Assembly: GCF_003990445.1 (NCBI RefSeq)
Contig: NZ_REEZ01000003.1
Coordinates: 282,635-346,634, forward strand
Direction of reading: 5' to 3'
Origin: Pararhodobacter zhoushanensis
Lineage (GTDB): Bacteria; Pseudomonadota; Alphaproteobacteria; Rhodobacterales; Rhodobacteraceae
Length of the DNA: 64,000 nucleotides
Below are positions 17,305 through 26,980 of the stretch, in pieces; within the stretch, counting starts at the first letter, position 1, and each line of letters opens with the position of its first letter. A program made the translations under genes and the position numbers. The notes beneath the pieces were generated by a model. It was given only the letters and a program-made list of their open reading frames with translations. It ran no database searches and was not told the origin of the DNA.

Positions 17305-18159
17305 ATGCGAATTCTTTTTCTGGGCGATGTGATGGGTCGGTCCGGTCGCCGTGCGGTGACCGAGCGGCTGGGTGCGCTGCGGCGCGATTGGGGTCTGGAT
17401 TTCGTCGTGGTGAACGGCGAAAACGCGACATCGGGGATGGGGCTTTCCCCCGATCATGCCACGGCGCTGTTCGACGCCGGGGCGGATTGCGTGACGCTGG
17501 GCGATCACGCCTTCGACCAGAAGACGATGATGGGCCATATCGAAAACGAGCCCCGCCTGATCCGCGCGATCAATTTCTCCAAGATTGCGCCCGGTATCGG
17601 GGCGCGGGTTTTCCCGGCAACAGAGGGCAGGCAGGTTCTGGTGGCGCAGGTCATGGGCCAGGTCTTCATGAAGCGCCCCTTCGACGACCCGTTCAGCGCC
17701 ATCGAGCCGGTCTTGCGCACCCACACTCTGGGCAGCCGGGTGCAGGCCGCAGTCATCGACGTCCATGCCGAAGCGACCAGCGAAAAGATGGCGATGGGCC
17801 ACTGGTGCGACGGCCGCGCTTCGCTGGTGGTCGGCACGCATACCCATGTGCCCACGGGCGATGCGATGATCCTGAACGGCGGCACGGCCTATCAGACCGA
17901 TGCGGGCATGTGCGGCGACTATGACAGCGTCATCGGCATGCAAAAGGACGAGCCGCTGCGGCGCTTCATCACCGGCATGCCCAAGGCCCGGTTCGAGCCT
18001 GCCGCGGGCGAGGCAACCCTGTCTGGCGTGTTCATCGAGACCGACGACCGCACCGGCAAGGCACTCAGCGTCACCATGGTGCGACAGGGGGGGCGTCTGG
18101 CGCCGTCGGGGCCCGCGCCGAAAGTCGCGACACCCGCTGTCGGGCAGGCCAAACCGTGA
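17305..18159 (+). CDS. YmdB-family metallophosphoesterase
   Basis: This 284-aa cytoplasmic phosphoesterase belongs to the TIGR00282/YmdB group, whose characterised members hydrolyse cyclic nucleotides. Metal-binding motifs include FLGDVMGRSGRRAV at the N-terminus, VNGENATSGMG, LGDHAFDQ and GTHTHVPTGD. The last 25 residues are an Ala/Pro-rich tail outside the usual domain. I start at ATG 17305; upstream in-frame codons lack a ribosome site. It is probably transcribed alone. Confidence 0.9.
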   Translation: MRILFLGDVMGRSGRRAVTERLGALRRDWGLDFVVVNGENATSGMGLSPDHATALFDAGADCVTLGDHAFDQKTMMGHIENEPRLIRAINFSKIAPGIGARVFPATEGRQVLVAQVMGQVFMKRPFDDPFSAIEPVLRTHTLGSRVQAAVIDVHAEATSEKMAMGHWCDGRASLVVGTHTHVPTGDAMILNGGTAYQTDAGMCGDYDSVIGMQKDEPLRRFITGMPKARFEPAAGEATLSGVFIETDDRTGKALSVTMVRQGGRLAPSGPAPKVATPAVGQAKP

Positions 18160-18388
18160 CATCAGCCGTTGAGGCCGGGTCTGCACAGCCGATAATCGGT
18201 GAGGCTATTCTCGGCGCTCAACCTGTGATCACGCCGTCGCTCATGGGGCGCCCGAACGCATTCTCACTTGCCGGTTGCTTTCGGAACAGTGTTTATGCGC
18301 GGTAGACGTGCAGCGGCTGGTGCGCAGATGAAGTGGGCGGTGTTGGTGATGGACGAAGCATCGGTAATCCGCGGCAAAGGAGCGTCGC

Positions 18389-20167
18389 ATGCTGGGTGTT
18401 GAGAGCCTCGCGGCCTGGTCGCCGGTTGTGTCGATCGTCATCATGCTGGGCATGCTGGCGATGTTCATTCGCGAAACCTATCCGGTTGAGGTGGTTGCCC
18501 TGTCGGGCGCCGCTTTGATGCTGATTCTGGGCATTGTTCCCGAGACGCGCGCGCTGGCCGTTTTCGCCAACCCCGCGCCCTGGACCATCGCTGCGATGTT
18601 CTTGATCGTCGGCGGGTTGGTGCGCACCGGCTCGCTCGATTTCCTGTCGCAGCGCGCGGTCAGTCACGCCGCCGATCATCCGCGCCTGACGCTGGTGGTG
18701 CTGACGATGACCGTTCTGGCGATGTCGGCCTTCGTCAACAACACGCCCATTGTCGTGGTGATGATCCCCATCTTCATGAAGCTGGCCAAAGCGATGGAGG
18801 TGGCACCATCAAAGCTGCTGATTCCGCTAAGCTATTTCTCGATTTTCGGCGGTACGATCACGCTGGTCGGCACCTCGACCAACCTGCTGGTCGATGGGGT
18901 GGCGCAGGCGGCCGGGATGGAGCCTTTCGGCATTTTCGAGATGTCGCTGGTCGGCATCGCCGTGGCTGTCGTGGGTGTGACCTATCTGGCGCTGGCCGGG
19001 CGCTGGTTGTTGCCCGAGCGCGATTCGATGGCCGCGCTGCTGGGCGACCGCGCGCCGATGAAGTTCTTCACCGAAGTGGCGATTCCCGAGGGTTCGGCGC
19101 TGGTTGGCAAGCGGCTGGAAGATGCCGATGTGTTCAGCCGGGGCGGCGCGCGGGTCATTGACGTGCTGCGTGGCGACGCCTCGTTGCGGCGGGCACTGGC
19201 GGATGTGGTGCTGGAGGCAGGCGACCGCGTGGTGCTGCGTACCCAGATGTCCGAGGTTCTGGGCTTGCAACAAAACCCCGAGCTGCGGCTGGTTAACCAG
19301 CTGAGCACCGTGCGCACCTCAACCGTCGAGGTGCTGATCACCCCCGGTTGCCGGATGATCGGCCGCTCGTTGGGCAACATGCGTCTGCGCCGTCGTTATG
19401 GCGTCTACCCGCTGGCCGTGCACCGGCGCAGCCAGAACATCGGGCGTCAACTTGACGATCTGGTGGTGCAGGTCGGCGACACGCTGCTGTTGGAAGGCGC
19501 GATGGAGGATATCCGCCGTCTGGCCACCGATATGGATCTGGTCGATGTGACCCAGCCGTCCGAGCGCGCCTATCGGCGCAGCCACGCGCCCATCGTTATC
19601 GGCGTGCTCGCCGGGGTGGTGGGGCTGTCTGCGCTGGGTGTGGCCTCGATCCAGATGCTGGCGCTGATCGGGGTGGTGATTGTGTTGCTCACCCGCTGCA
19701 TCGACGCGGATGAGGCCTTCGGCTTTATCGAGGGCCGTCTGCTTGCGTTGATCTTCGGCATGCTGATCGTGGGCGCGGGGCTTGAGGCCTCGGGCGCGGT
19801 GCAGCTGCTGGTCGACGCGATTGCGCCGTATTTGCAAGACCTGCCGCATTGGGCGCTGCTGCTGGCGGTCTATACCCTTGCCGGTGTGCTGACCGAGGTG
19901 GTCTCCAATAACGCCGTTGCCGTTATCGTCACACCGGTGGCGATTGGTCTGGCGCATACGATGGGCGTCGACCCGCGTCCGCTGGTCATTGCGGTGATGT
20001 TCGCGGCCTCGGCGGCGTTTGCCACGCCGATCGGTTATCAGACCAACACGCTGGTTTATGGCCCCGGCGGCTATAGGTTCGCCGACTTCCTCAAGGTTGG
20101 CGTGCCGCTGAACGTCCTGATGGCGATCACCGTTTGCACCATCGTTCCGTGGATCTGGCCGCTCTGA
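18389..20167 (+). CDS. SLC13-family permease with TrkA-C domains
   Basis: This 592-aa inner-membrane permease belongs to the Na+/sulfate-carboxylate (DASS/SLC13) family. Two hydrophobic halves surround two soluble RCK_C/TrkA-C domains near residues 205-385. The family motif appears twice: SAFVNNTPIVVVMIP with GTSTNLLVDG in the first half, and VVSNNAVAVIVTPVA with GYQTNTLVYGPGGY in the second. The substrate may be sulfate, sulfite or a dicarboxylate. GGAG precedes the start. The 229-bp region upstream holds no gene and no convincing promoter that I could fix. Confidence 0.9.
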   Translation: MLGVESLAAWSPVVSIVIMLGMLAMFIRETYPVEVVALSGAALMLILGIVPETRALAVFANPAPWTIAAMFLIVGGLVRTGSLDFLSQRAVSHAADHPRLTLVVLTMTVLAMSAFVNNTPIVVVMIPIFMKLAKAMEVAPSKLLIPLSYFSIFGGTITLVGTSTNLLVDGVAQAAGMEPFGIFEMSLVGIAVAVVGVTYLALAGRWLLPERDSMAALLGDRAPMKFFTEVAIPEGSALVGKRLEDADVFSRGGARVIDVLRGDASLRRALADVVLEAGDRVVLRTQMSEVLGLQQNPELRLVNQLSTVRTSTVEVLITPGCRMIGRSLGNMRLRRRYGVYPLAVHRRSQNIGRQLDDLVVQVGDTLLLEGAMEDIRRLATDMDLVDVTQPSERAYRRSHAPIVIGVLAGVVGLSALGVASIQMLALIGVVIVLLTRCIDADEAFGFIEGRLLALIFGMLIVGAGLEASGAVQLLVDAIAPYLQDLPHWALLLAVYTLAGVLTEVVSNNAVAVIVTPVAIGLAHTMGVDPRPLVIAVMFAASAAFATPIGYQTNTLVYGPGGYRFADFLKVGVPLNVLMAITVCTIVPWIWPL

Positions 20168-20230
20168 CGCTGTGGTAGGGGAGCGATTCGGCCTTGCACT
20201 CAAGGGCTGGGCGCGGCATGTCCGGAGATC

Positions 20231-21178
20231 ATGCATAAGTTAAGCACCTCCTCGCCCGCGGTTCCGATCCTTGAAACGACGCCCACGGCGGTCCGCGGCG
20301 ACAAGCCGGTCGCCGGGGTTTTGTGGATGATTGCCTCGGGGCTGTGCTTTGTCGGCCTGACTGCCGGGGTCAAGCATCTGGGGCAAGAGATCCCTGCCGC
20401 GCAATCGGCCTTTCTGCGGTATTTTCTGGGCCTGATCTTTCTGTTGCCGATGGTGAACACCATGCGGCGCGAGCCGATGACGCCCAGCCTGTGGCGTGCG
20501 TTTGGCTGGCGCGGGGCGATGCATACCATCGGCGTGATCCTGTGGTTCTATGCCATGACCCGCATCCCCTTGGCCGAGGTGTCGGCGATGGGCTATCTGA
20601 ACCCGATCTGGATCTCGATTGGCGCGGTGCTGTTTCTGGGGGAGCGCATACGCCTTCGGCGGATCGTCGCCATCGTCATCGCCATTCTGGGCGCGCTGAT
20701 CATCCTGCGGCCGGGCCTGCGAGAGTTGAACGCCGGGCATCTGGCGATGCTGGTCACGTCGCTGTTCTTCGCTGCCTCATATCTGATTGCCAAACGGCTG
20801 AGCGATCAGGTCTCGCCGACGATGATCGTTGGCATGCTCTCGATCACCGTTACCATCGGTTTGGCCCCGTTTGCCATCGCCGTGTGGGAGCCGATCACCT
20901 GGACGCAGGCCGGCTGGTTCCTGTTGCTGGCCGGTTTCGCCACGGCCGGGCATTACCTGATGACCTTTGCCTTTGCCGCCGCGCCGATCTCTGTCACGCA
21001 GCCGGTGACCGCGTTGCAATTGGTCTGGTCTGTCACGCTGGGCGCGCTGTTGTTCAGCGAGCCGGTCGACATGTGGGTGGTTGGCGGCGGCGGGATGATC
21101 GTTTCGGCGGTGATCTTCATCGCCTTTCGCGAGCACCAGTTGCGCCGTGCAGAAAAATCGGCCAGCGTTTCGACATGA
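20231..21178 (+). CDS. DMT-superfamily EamA transporter
   Basis: This 315-aa inner-membrane protein has about ten transmembrane helices arranged as two EamA repeats, starting after 30 soluble residues (first repeat from VAGVLWMIASG, second from ALIILRPGL onward). EamA carriers export amino acids, nucleosides or other metabolites; the substrate is unknown. Its stop codon overlaps the start of the CAP-domain gene by 4 bases (ATGA), so the two are translationally coupled, a pairing with no obvious functional reason. Confidence 0.88.
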   Translation: MHKLSTSSPAVPILETTPTAVRGDKPVAGVLWMIASGLCFVGLTAGVKHLGQEIPAAQSAFLRYFLGLIFLLPMVNTMRREPMTPSLWRAFGWRGAMHTIGVILWFYAMTRIPLAEVSAMGYLNPIWISIGAVLFLGERIRLRRIVAIVIAILGALIILRPGLRELNAGHLAMLVTSLFFAASYLIAKRLSDQVSPTMIVGMLSITVTIGLAPFAIAVWEPITWTQAGWFLLLAGFATAGHYLMTFAFAAAPISVTQPVTALQLVWSVTLGALLFSEPVDMWVVGGGGMIVSAVIFIAFREHQLRRAEKSASVST

Positions 21179-21639
21179 TCCTGCGCGTTCTCACCCTGCT
21201 GATGATGTTTGCCACGCCGCTCTGGGCGGCGTGCGAGGTGCCGGGCAGCCTCGGCATCTTGCGCACCGAGCTGCTGGTGCTGACCAATGCCGAGCGTGCC
21301 GGTCAGGGCCTTCCCGCCCTGCGCATGGATGCCCGCCTGACCGAGGCTGCCCAGACGCAGGCCTGCCGAATGGCCGACCGTGGGCGGTTGTCGCATCGCG
21401 GCAGCTGGTTCGCCGGCTTGGGACGACGGTTGCGGCGCGAGGATTATCCTTATGCCACGGCGGTCGAAAATACCGGCATGGGCCACCGCGATGCGCCGCA
21501 GATCATTCACGGTTGGATGGTCTCGCCCGAGCACCGGGTGAACATGCTCAACCCGGCGGTGCGCGACGCAGGCTATGGCGTCGCACGGGCCGGGGATGGC
21601 CAGTTGCACTGGTCGATGGTGGCCGCCGCGCAGCAGTGA
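21175..21639 (+). CDS. Secreted CAP/SCP-domain protein
   Basis: This 154-aa exported protein consists of a signal peptide (cleavage likely near residue 19, PLWA-AC) and a CAP (SCP/PR-1) domain. Motifs seen are LTNAERAGQGLPAL, RLSHRGSW with a cavity His, AVENTGMG with Glu, and GWMVSPEHRVNML. Bacterial CAP proteins are extracytoplasmic and mostly uncharacterised. The start overlaps the EamA stop codon. A Cys follows the cleavage region, but the residues before it do not form a good lipobox. Confidence 0.87.
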   Translation: MILRVLTLLMMFATPLWAACEVPGSLGILRTELLVLTNAERAGQGLPALRMDARLTEAAQTQACRMADRGRLSHRGSWFAGLGRRLRREDYPYATAVENTGMGHRDAPQIIHGWMVSPEHRVNMLNPAVRDAGYGVARAGDGQLHWSMVAAAQQ

Positions 21640-21650
21640 CAGCGGGGTAG

Positions 21651-21668
21651 GGTGCGTTTCAGCGCACC
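21651..21668. terminator. Small hairpin between convergent genes
   Basis: GGTGCG (21651-21656) and CGCACC (21663-21668) form a 6-bp stem in the 33 bases between the CAP gene and the convergent choV. It could serve both strands as a weak terminator; there is no T-tract on either side. Confidence 0.35.
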
Positions 21669-21672
21669 GAGC

Positions 21673-22779
21673 TTACGCCTCTTCCTCGCTCGCCGTCTCA
21701 TCACCGCGCTTGGCGACCAGCGCCGCAACCGCGCTGGCATCGGTCAGCATCCCCACAACTTGCCCGCTCTCGGTCAGCAGAATGCGCCCTCTTGCGTCGC
21801 TCAGGCTGATCATCGCGTCGCGCAGCGGCGTGTTGGCGGGCAGGGTCAGGCCGGTCGGCGCCGGGCGCGGGGCTGGCACCATGGCATCGCGCGCGGTCAG
21901 CACGCCCAGCGGGTTCATATGCGCGACGAACTCCGCGACATAGGCATTCGCGGGCCGGGTGTAGATTTCGGCCGGGGTGCCGCACTGGATGATGCGCCCG
22001 CCTTCCATGATTGCGATGCGGTTGCCGATCTTGAACGCCTCGTCCAGATCATGACTGACAAAGATGATCGTGCGCTTCAGGCGTTGTTGCAGGTCCAGAA
22101 GCTCATCCTGCAGCCGGGTGCGGATCAAGGGGTCGAGCGCCGAGAACGGCTCGTCCATCAAGAGGATCGGCGCGTTGGTGGCAAAGGCGCGCGCCAGCCC
22201 GACGCGCTGCTGCATGCCGCCTGACAGCTCGCCGACCTTGCGCTCGGCCCATTGCGACAGGCCAACCAGCGCCAGTTGCTCGTCCACCCGGCGGTTGCGC
22301 TCGCGGCGCTTGATGCCCGCCAGCTCCAGCCCGAAGCCGACATTATCGCGCACGGTCCGCCACGGAAGCAGGCCGAACTGCTGGAACACCATCGCCACCG
22401 CATCGGTGCAGATCTGGCGTTGCACCTTGGCGCTGGCCTTCGGCACGCTGACCATATCCTTGCCGTCATGCACCAGCACATCACCCTGCACGATGGGGTT
22501 AAGCCCGTTCACCGCGCGCAAAAGCGTGGACTTGCCCGAACCGGACAGGCCCATCAGCACGAGGATCTCGCCCTCGGCCACGTCGAGCGAGCAATCATGC
22601 ACGCCCAGAACCTGGCCCGTCTCTTTCTGGATATCGGCCCGCGACTGGCCGGTTTCCATCAGTGGGATCGCTTTCCAGGGGTTGTCACCGAACACGATCG
22701 AGACATGCTGGAACGACACCACGGTCTTGGGGCCAGCGTCTTCGACGGGGGCCTCGGGGGCTGCAACGGTATCGCTCAT
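21673..22779 (-). CDS. choV: Choline/glycine betaine ABC transporter ATPase
   Basis: This 368-aa ATPase powers quaternary-amine uptake. The Walker A is GLSGSGKST, the signature LSGGMQQR and the Walker B ILLMDEPFSALDP. After the ATPase domain, residues of about 300-355 (TPLRDAMISLSDARGR, VVGMLTDASAV) look like a CBS-type half as found in ProV/OpuAA. The adjacent bet genes make choline the likely substrate (ChoV) rather than an osmoprotectant alone. It overlaps the permease gene by 4 bases and is the last gene of the choXWV operon. Confidence 0.9.
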   Translation of the reverse strand: MSDTVAAPEAPVEDAGPKTVVSFQHVSIVFGDNPWKAIPLMETGQSRADIQKETGQVLGVHDCSLDVAEGEILVLMGLSGSGKSTLLRAVNGLNPIVQGDVLVHDGKDMVSVPKASAKVQRQICTDAVAMVFQQFGLLPWRTVRDNVGFGLELAGIKRRERNRRVDEQLALVGLSQWAERKVGELSGGMQQRVGLARAFATNAPILLMDEPFSALDPLIRTRLQDELLDLQQRLKRTIIFVSHDLDEAFKIGNRIAIMEGGRIIQCGTPAEIYTRPANAYVAEFVAHMNPLGVLTARDAMVPAPRPAPTGLTLPANTPLRDAMISLSDARGRILLTESGQVVGMLTDASAVAALVAKRGDETASEEEA

Positions 22780-23810
22780 GCTTTTTTCCCCACGCGCAGC
22801 ATCCGGTCCAGAATGATCGCCACCACGACAATCACCATGCCGCTTTCAAAGCCCAGCGAGGTGTTCACCGTGTTCAGTGCCCGCACCACCGGCACGCCCA
22901 GCCCGCGCGCGCCGACCAGCGCGGCGATGACGACCATGGACAGGGACAGCATGATGGTCTGGTTCAGGCCCGCCATGATCTGCGGATAGGCCGAGGGCAG
23001 CTCGACCTTCCACAACACCTGCCGCTTGGTGCCGCCAAAGGCCTGCGCGGCCTCCAACAGCGAGGGCGGGGTGCTGGAGATGCCCAGATAGGTCAGGCGG
23101 ATCGGGGCAGGGACGACGAAGATCACCGTGGCGATCAGGCCGGGGACCATACCCAGACCGAAGAACACGATGGCCGGGATCAGATAGACAAAGGTCGGCA
23201 GCGTCTGCATCAGGTCCAGCACCGGCGCGATCCACGCGTAAAGCTTGGGCCGGTGCGCCACGGCGATGCCGATGGGCACCCCGATGCCCATGCAAACCAG
23301 ACAGGCAGTCAGCACCAGCGTCAGGCTTTCGGCGGTCTGCTCCCAATAGCCCTGATCCAGAATGAACACGAAGCCGATCAGCACCAGCAGGCAGACCTTC
23401 CAGTTGCGCTGCAAGGTCCAGGCGAGCAGCACGAAACCGGCGATGATCAGCAGGCTATGACGCTCGGGCGTCCACCAGTCGAAATAGGGCTCATACCGGC
23501 GACCGCCGTCGAACCAGTTGATCCCCGGTGCCCGCAGCATGACGGCCAGAATGAGGTCAATGATCGCTTGCAGCACGGCGGACAGCCCGTCGAAGAACGA
23601 CTCGGCCCCGGCCTGCACATAGTCAAAGCCGCGCTCGGCGGTGTCGCCGACGGGAAGACGCTCGTCGGTCAGGCCCAGCAGCCGTTGCGGCAGCCATTGC
23701 ACGAACCAGACCAGCGCGAACACCGCCCAGATCACGAAATCATAGAGCGCAACGGCGATCCAGATAACCGCATTGACCACAGCCAGACCGGCTGCCTTGA
23801 TCCATTCCAC
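22776..23810 (-). CDS. choW: Choline/glycine betaine ABC transporter permease
   Basis: This ProW/OpuAB-type permease (344 aa) has a long hydrophobic N-terminal region and a C-terminal permease core with the EAA-like segment LLEAAQAFGGTKRQVLWKVELPS (starting near residue 240). GMGIGVPIGIAVAHRP and MVVIAALVGARGLGVPV are typical of the family. I place the start at GTG 23810, six bases past GGGGAAG; a TTG at 23813 is equally in frame. It lies between choX and choV, separated from choX by a strong hairpin. Confidence 0.88.
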   Translation of the reverse strand: MEWIKAAGLAVVNAVIWIAVALYDFVIWAVFALVWFVQWLPQRLLGLTDERLPVGDTAERGFDYVQAGAESFFDGLSAVLQAIIDLILAVMLRAPGINWFDGGRRYEPYFDWWTPERHSLLIIAGFVLLAWTLQRNWKVCLLVLIGFVFILDQGYWEQTAESLTLVLTACLVCMGIGVPIGIAVAHRPKLYAWIAPVLDLMQTLPTFVYLIPAIVFFGLGMVPGLIATVIFVVPAPIRLTYLGISSTPPSLLEAAQAFGGTKRQVLWKVELPSAYPQIMAGLNQTIMLSLSMVVIAALVGARGLGVPVVRALNTVNTSLGFESGMVIVVVAIILDRMLRVGKKA

Positions 23811-23853
23811 CAAAATCTTCCCCCACGCGCCGGGCTTTGCGCCCTGTTAATGC

Positions 23854-23880
23854 TTGGGGCCGGCGCAAGGCCGGCCCCAA
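23854..23880. other. Intra-operon hairpin between choX and choW
   Basis: A perfect 10-bp stem (23854-23863 with 23871-23880, 7-base loop) lies 8 bases past the choX stop codon and 44 bases before choW. No T-tract follows on the minus strand. Such hairpins after binding-protein genes often protect the upstream mRNA, giving more binding protein than permease. Confidence 0.6.
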
Positions 23881-23888
23881 ATCCTGTC

Positions 23889-24818
23889 TTATCCTGCCAG
23901 CGCGGCGGTTACAGCCGCCATCGCATCGCCACCGTCGCGGGTGGTCACCCCCTCAAGCCACGGGCCCAGCACATCGGGATGCGCGGCCAGCCAGCTCGCG
24001 GCGGCCTCGTTCGGATCGGTGCCGTCGTTCAGGATCGCGCCCATGATCTCGTTTTCCATCGCCAGCGTGAACTCAAGGTTGTTCAGCAGCGTGCCGACAT
24101 TCGGGCATTCACCGACATAGCCGGCGCGGGTGTTGGTATAGACCTCGGCCCCGCCATAGTTCGGGCCGAAATAGTCATCGCCCCCGGCCAGATAGGTCAT
24201 GTCGAAATTGGCATTCATCGGGTGCGGTTCCCAGCCCAGGAACACCACCGGCTCGTCGCGGCGGTCGGCACGCTCGACCTGTGCCAGCATGCCCTGTTCC
24301 GAGCTTTCAATGACTTCAAAGCCGTCAAGGCTGAACGCGTCGGCGTCGATCATGTCCATGATCAGCCGGTTGCCGTCATTGCCCGGCTCGATGCCGTAAA
24401 TACGGTCTTCCAGCGCTTCGGCATGCGTCGCGATGCTGGCGAAATCGGTGATCCCCAGCGCGGCACCGGCGGCGTTGGTGGCCAGCGTGTATTTCGCGCC
24501 CGAAAGGTTCATGCGCACCGTGTCGACGGTGCCTGCCTCACGGTAGGGGGCAATGTCGCCCTCCATCGTCGGCATCCAGTTGCCCAGAAACACGTCGATA
24601 TCGCCCGAGGCCATCGAGGTATAGGTCACCGGCACCGACAGAACCGTCACTTCGGTCTCATAGCCCAACGCCTCAAGAATGGTCGAGGTGGCAGCGGTGG
24701 TGGCGGTGATGTCGGTCCAGCCGACATCGGAAAAGCGGACAACATCACAGTTGGCAAGCGCAGGGGCCGAGGCCAGCGCGAGGGTAGCTGTGGTCATGCT
24801 CAAACGGGTTAGGGACAT
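23889..24818 (-). CDS. choX: Choline-binding periplasmic protein
   Basis: ChoX captures choline in the periplasm for ChoWV. The 309-aa precursor starts at 24818, behind AGGAGT, with a signal peptide ending APALA-NC (about residue 22). The mature part has the OpuAC fold features DVVRFSDVGWTDI, EVTVLSVPVTYTSMASGDIDVFLGNWMP and a C-terminal WLAAHPD. The second of these is typical of the ChoX/ProX choline-type cluster with its aromatic-rich ligand site. It is divergent from betI, so uptake and oxidation share one control region. Confidence 0.9.
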   Translation of the reverse strand: MSLTRLSMTTATLALASAPALANCDVVRFSDVGWTDITATTAATSTILEALGYETEVTVLSVPVTYTSMASGDIDVFLGNWMPTMEGDIAPYREAGTVDTVRMNLSGAKYTLATNAAGAALGITDFASIATHAEALEDRIYGIEPGNDGNRLIMDMIDADAFSLDGFEVIESSEQGMLAQVERADRRDEPVVFLGWEPHPMNANFDMTYLAGGDDYFGPNYGGAEVYTNTRAGYVGECPNVGTLLNNLEFTLAMENEIMGAILNDGTDPNEAAASWLAAHPDVLGPWLEGVTTRDGGDAMAAVTAALAG

Positions 24819-24843
24819 AAGGTCACTCCTGTTGGCGGTTTTT

Positions 24844-24865
24844 GTTGATTGACGAGTCAATAAAC
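24844..24865. promoter_or_regulatory. BetI-like operator between choX and betI
   Basis: The 14-bp perfect palindrome ATTGACGAGTCAAT (24848-24861) extends to 22 bp with one mismatched pair. It resembles the dyad bound by BetI at bet promoters of other bacteria. It lies between the divergent choX and betI starts. The TTGACG at 24849-24854 could be a -35 element for betI, with TAGCAC at 24873 as a weak -10. BetI binding here would block both directions until choline is present. Confidence 0.65.
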
Positions 24866-24936
24866 GATCGTCTAGCACAGAATCAACAGTTTTTCGGGGG
24901 CGGGCTTGTCTCGCGCCGGTTGGAAGGGAACGAAAC

Positions 24937-25515
24937 ATGCCCAAGATCGGGATGGAGCCTATACGACGGGCATCGCTGATCAAGGCCACAATCGCCGAAA
25001 TCGGCCATGTGGGATCGCTGGAGGTAACGGTCAGCCGGATCGCCAAGCGGGCAGGGATGTCCTCGGCGCTGGCGCACCATTATTTCGGCTCGAAAGAGGC
25101 GATGTTTCTGGCCGCGATGCGTCATGTGATGACCGTCTACGGTGCCGAAGTACGCGGCGCGCTGGCCGCTGCCGACAGCCCCGAGGCCCGCGCCAAGGCT
25201 GTCATCCGGGCGTCGTTCACCGGGGCGAACTTTCGCCGTGAGGTCGTCGCCGCGTGGCTCAATTTCTACGTGCTGGCGCAGGGCCGGCCCGAAGCCCGCC
25301 GTCTGCTCAGCATCTACCAGCGCCGCATGGTGTCGAACCTGACCCACGCGCTGCGTCCGCCGCTGGGCGACCGCGCCGTCGATGTCGCGCATTCCATCGC
25401 AGCGATGATCGACGGGGCCTATCTGCACGCGGCTCTGGGCGATGAAGAACAAGACGCCCGCCGGGTGAAGGCCCGGATCGAGGACTATCTGACATTGGCG
25501 TTGAAAGGGACCTGA
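24937..25515 (+). CDS. betI: TetR-family repressor of choline catabolism
   Basis: BetI (192 aa) represses bet genes and is released by choline. The N-terminal TetR helix-turn-helix shows [26 protein letters not shown] (from about residue 34), whose [13 protein letters not shown] part is close to the BetI signature. The C-terminal ligand domain follows the usual length. It is the first gene of betIBA, one base ahead of betB, and is divergent from choX with a palindromic operator between. Confidence 0.94.
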   Translation: MPKIGMEPIRRASLIKATIAEIGHVGSLEVTVSRIAKRAGMSSALAHHYFGSKEAMFLAAMRHVMTVYGAEVRGALAAADSPEARAKAVIRASFTGANFRREVVAAWLNFYVLAQGRPEARRLLSIYQRRMVSNLTHALRPPLGDRAVDVAHSIAAMIDGAYLHAALGDEEQDARRVKARIEDYLTLALKGT

Positions 25516-25516
25516 G

Positions 25517-26971
25517 ATGCGCGCACAACCCACGGCCAGCCATTTCATTGACGGCGAGTATGTCGAGGACACCACCGGCGCGCCCATCGAGTGCGTCTAT
25601 GCCGCAACCGGCGAAATCGTCGCCCGGCTGCACGAGGCGACGCCCGCGCTGATCGACCGCGCGCTGGCCGCCGCTGCGCGCGCGCAGGCCGATTGGGCCG
25701 CGCTGCGTCCGGTCGAGCGGGGGCGCGTGCTGCACAAGGCCTCGCAGATCATCCGCGCGCGCAATCAGGAGCTTTCCGAGCTGGAAACGCTCGATACCGG
25801 CAAACCGATTCAGGAAACGCTGGTGGCCGATGCGACCTCGGGCGCAGATGCGCTGGAGTATTTCGCCGGGTTTGCCGCCACCGTGACCGGCCAGACCGTG
25901 CCCGTCGGCGGCGGCGATTTCGTCTATACCATCCGCGAGGCGCTCGGCGTCTGCGTCGGCATCGGCGCGTGGAACTACCCCACCCAGATCGCCTGCTGGA
26001 AAGCCGCCCCTGCGCTGGCCTTTGGCAATTCGATGGTCTTCAAGCCATCCGAAGTCACCCCTCTTGGCGCGCTGAAACTGGCCGAGATCCTGATGGAGGC
26101 CGGTGCCCCGGCGGGTCTGTTCAACGTCGTGCAGGGCCGTGGCTCTGTCGGTGCCGCATTGGTCACCGACCCGCGTGTGGCGAAAGTCTCACTCACAGGC
26201 TCGGTGCCCACGGGCCGCAAGGTCTATGCCGCCGCCGCGCAGGGCATCCGCCATGTGACGATGGAACTGGGCGGCAAGTCGCCGCTGGTGATCTTTGACG
26301 ACGCCAGCCTTGAGGACGCCATCGGGGCCGCGATGCTGGGGAATTTCTATTCCACCGGGCAGATCTGCTCGAACGGCACGCGGGTGTTTGTGCAAAAGGG
26401 CCTCAAGCAGCGCTTCCTGTCGCGCCTCAAGGAACGTACCGAAACCATTCTGATCGGCGAACCGCTGGACCCCGAAACGCAGATGGGCCCAATGGTTACG
26501 GCTGATCAACTCGACAAGGTGATGGGCTATGTCGAGGCCGGTGTGGCCGAGGGCGCGACCCTGATCACCGGCGGTAAGCGGCTTGACCGGGCAGGCAACT
26601 ACATGCAGCCCACGGTCTTTGCCGATGTCACCGACCAGATGACCATCGCGCGCGAGGAGATCTTTGGTCCGGTAATGGTCGTCCTCGATTTCGACACAGA
26701 GGACGAGGTTATCGCCCGCGCCAATGACACCGAATTCGGGCTGGCGGCGGGGGTCTTCACTTCGGATCTGGCCCGTGCGCTCCGGGTTGTCGCACAGCTG
26801 CAGGCAGGCACCTGCTGGATCAACACCTATAACCTGACCCCTGTGGAAGCCCCCTTTGGTGGCTCGAAACTGTCGGGCGTAGGTCGTGAAAACGGTCACG
26901 CCGCGCTGGAACACTACACGCAGGTGAAATCCGTCTATGTGGCCACCGGCCCCGTCGACGCGCCGTATTGA
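25517..26971 (+). CDS. betB: Betaine-aldehyde dehydrogenase
   Basis: BetB oxidises betaine aldehyde to glycine betaine with NAD(P)+. This 484-aa aldehyde dehydrogenase has the catalytic Glu250 (MELGGKSP) and Cys284 ([11 protein letters not shown]). The C-terminal segment [18 protein letters not shown] with the substrate-binding WINTYN before it is characteristic of BetB. It is followed 9 bp later by betA. The product serves as osmoprotectant or as carbon and nitrogen source. Confidence 0.96.
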   Translation: MRAQPTASHFIDGEYVEDTTGAPIECVYAATGEIVARLHEATPALIDRALAAAARAQADWAALRPVERGRVLHKASQIIRARNQELSELETLDTGKPIQETLVADATSGADALEYFAGFAATVTGQTVPVGGGDFVYTIREALGVCVGIGAWNYPTQIACWKAAPALAFGNSMVFKPSEVTPLGALKLAEILMEAGAPAGLFNVVQGRGSVGAALVTDPRVAKVSLTGSVPTGRKVYAAAAQGIRHVTMELGGKSPLVIFDDASLEDAIGAAMLGNFYSTGQICSNGTRVFVQKGLKQRFLSRLKERTETILIGEPLDPETQMGPMVTADQLDKVMGYVEAGVAEGATLITGGKRLDRAGNYMQPTVFADVTDQMTIAREEIFGPVMVVLDFDTEDEVIARANDTEFGLAAGVFTSDLARALRVVAQLQAGTCWINTYNLTPVEAPFGGSKLSGVGRENGHAALEHYTQVKSVYVATGPVDAPY

Positions 26972-26980
26972 GAGACTGAG

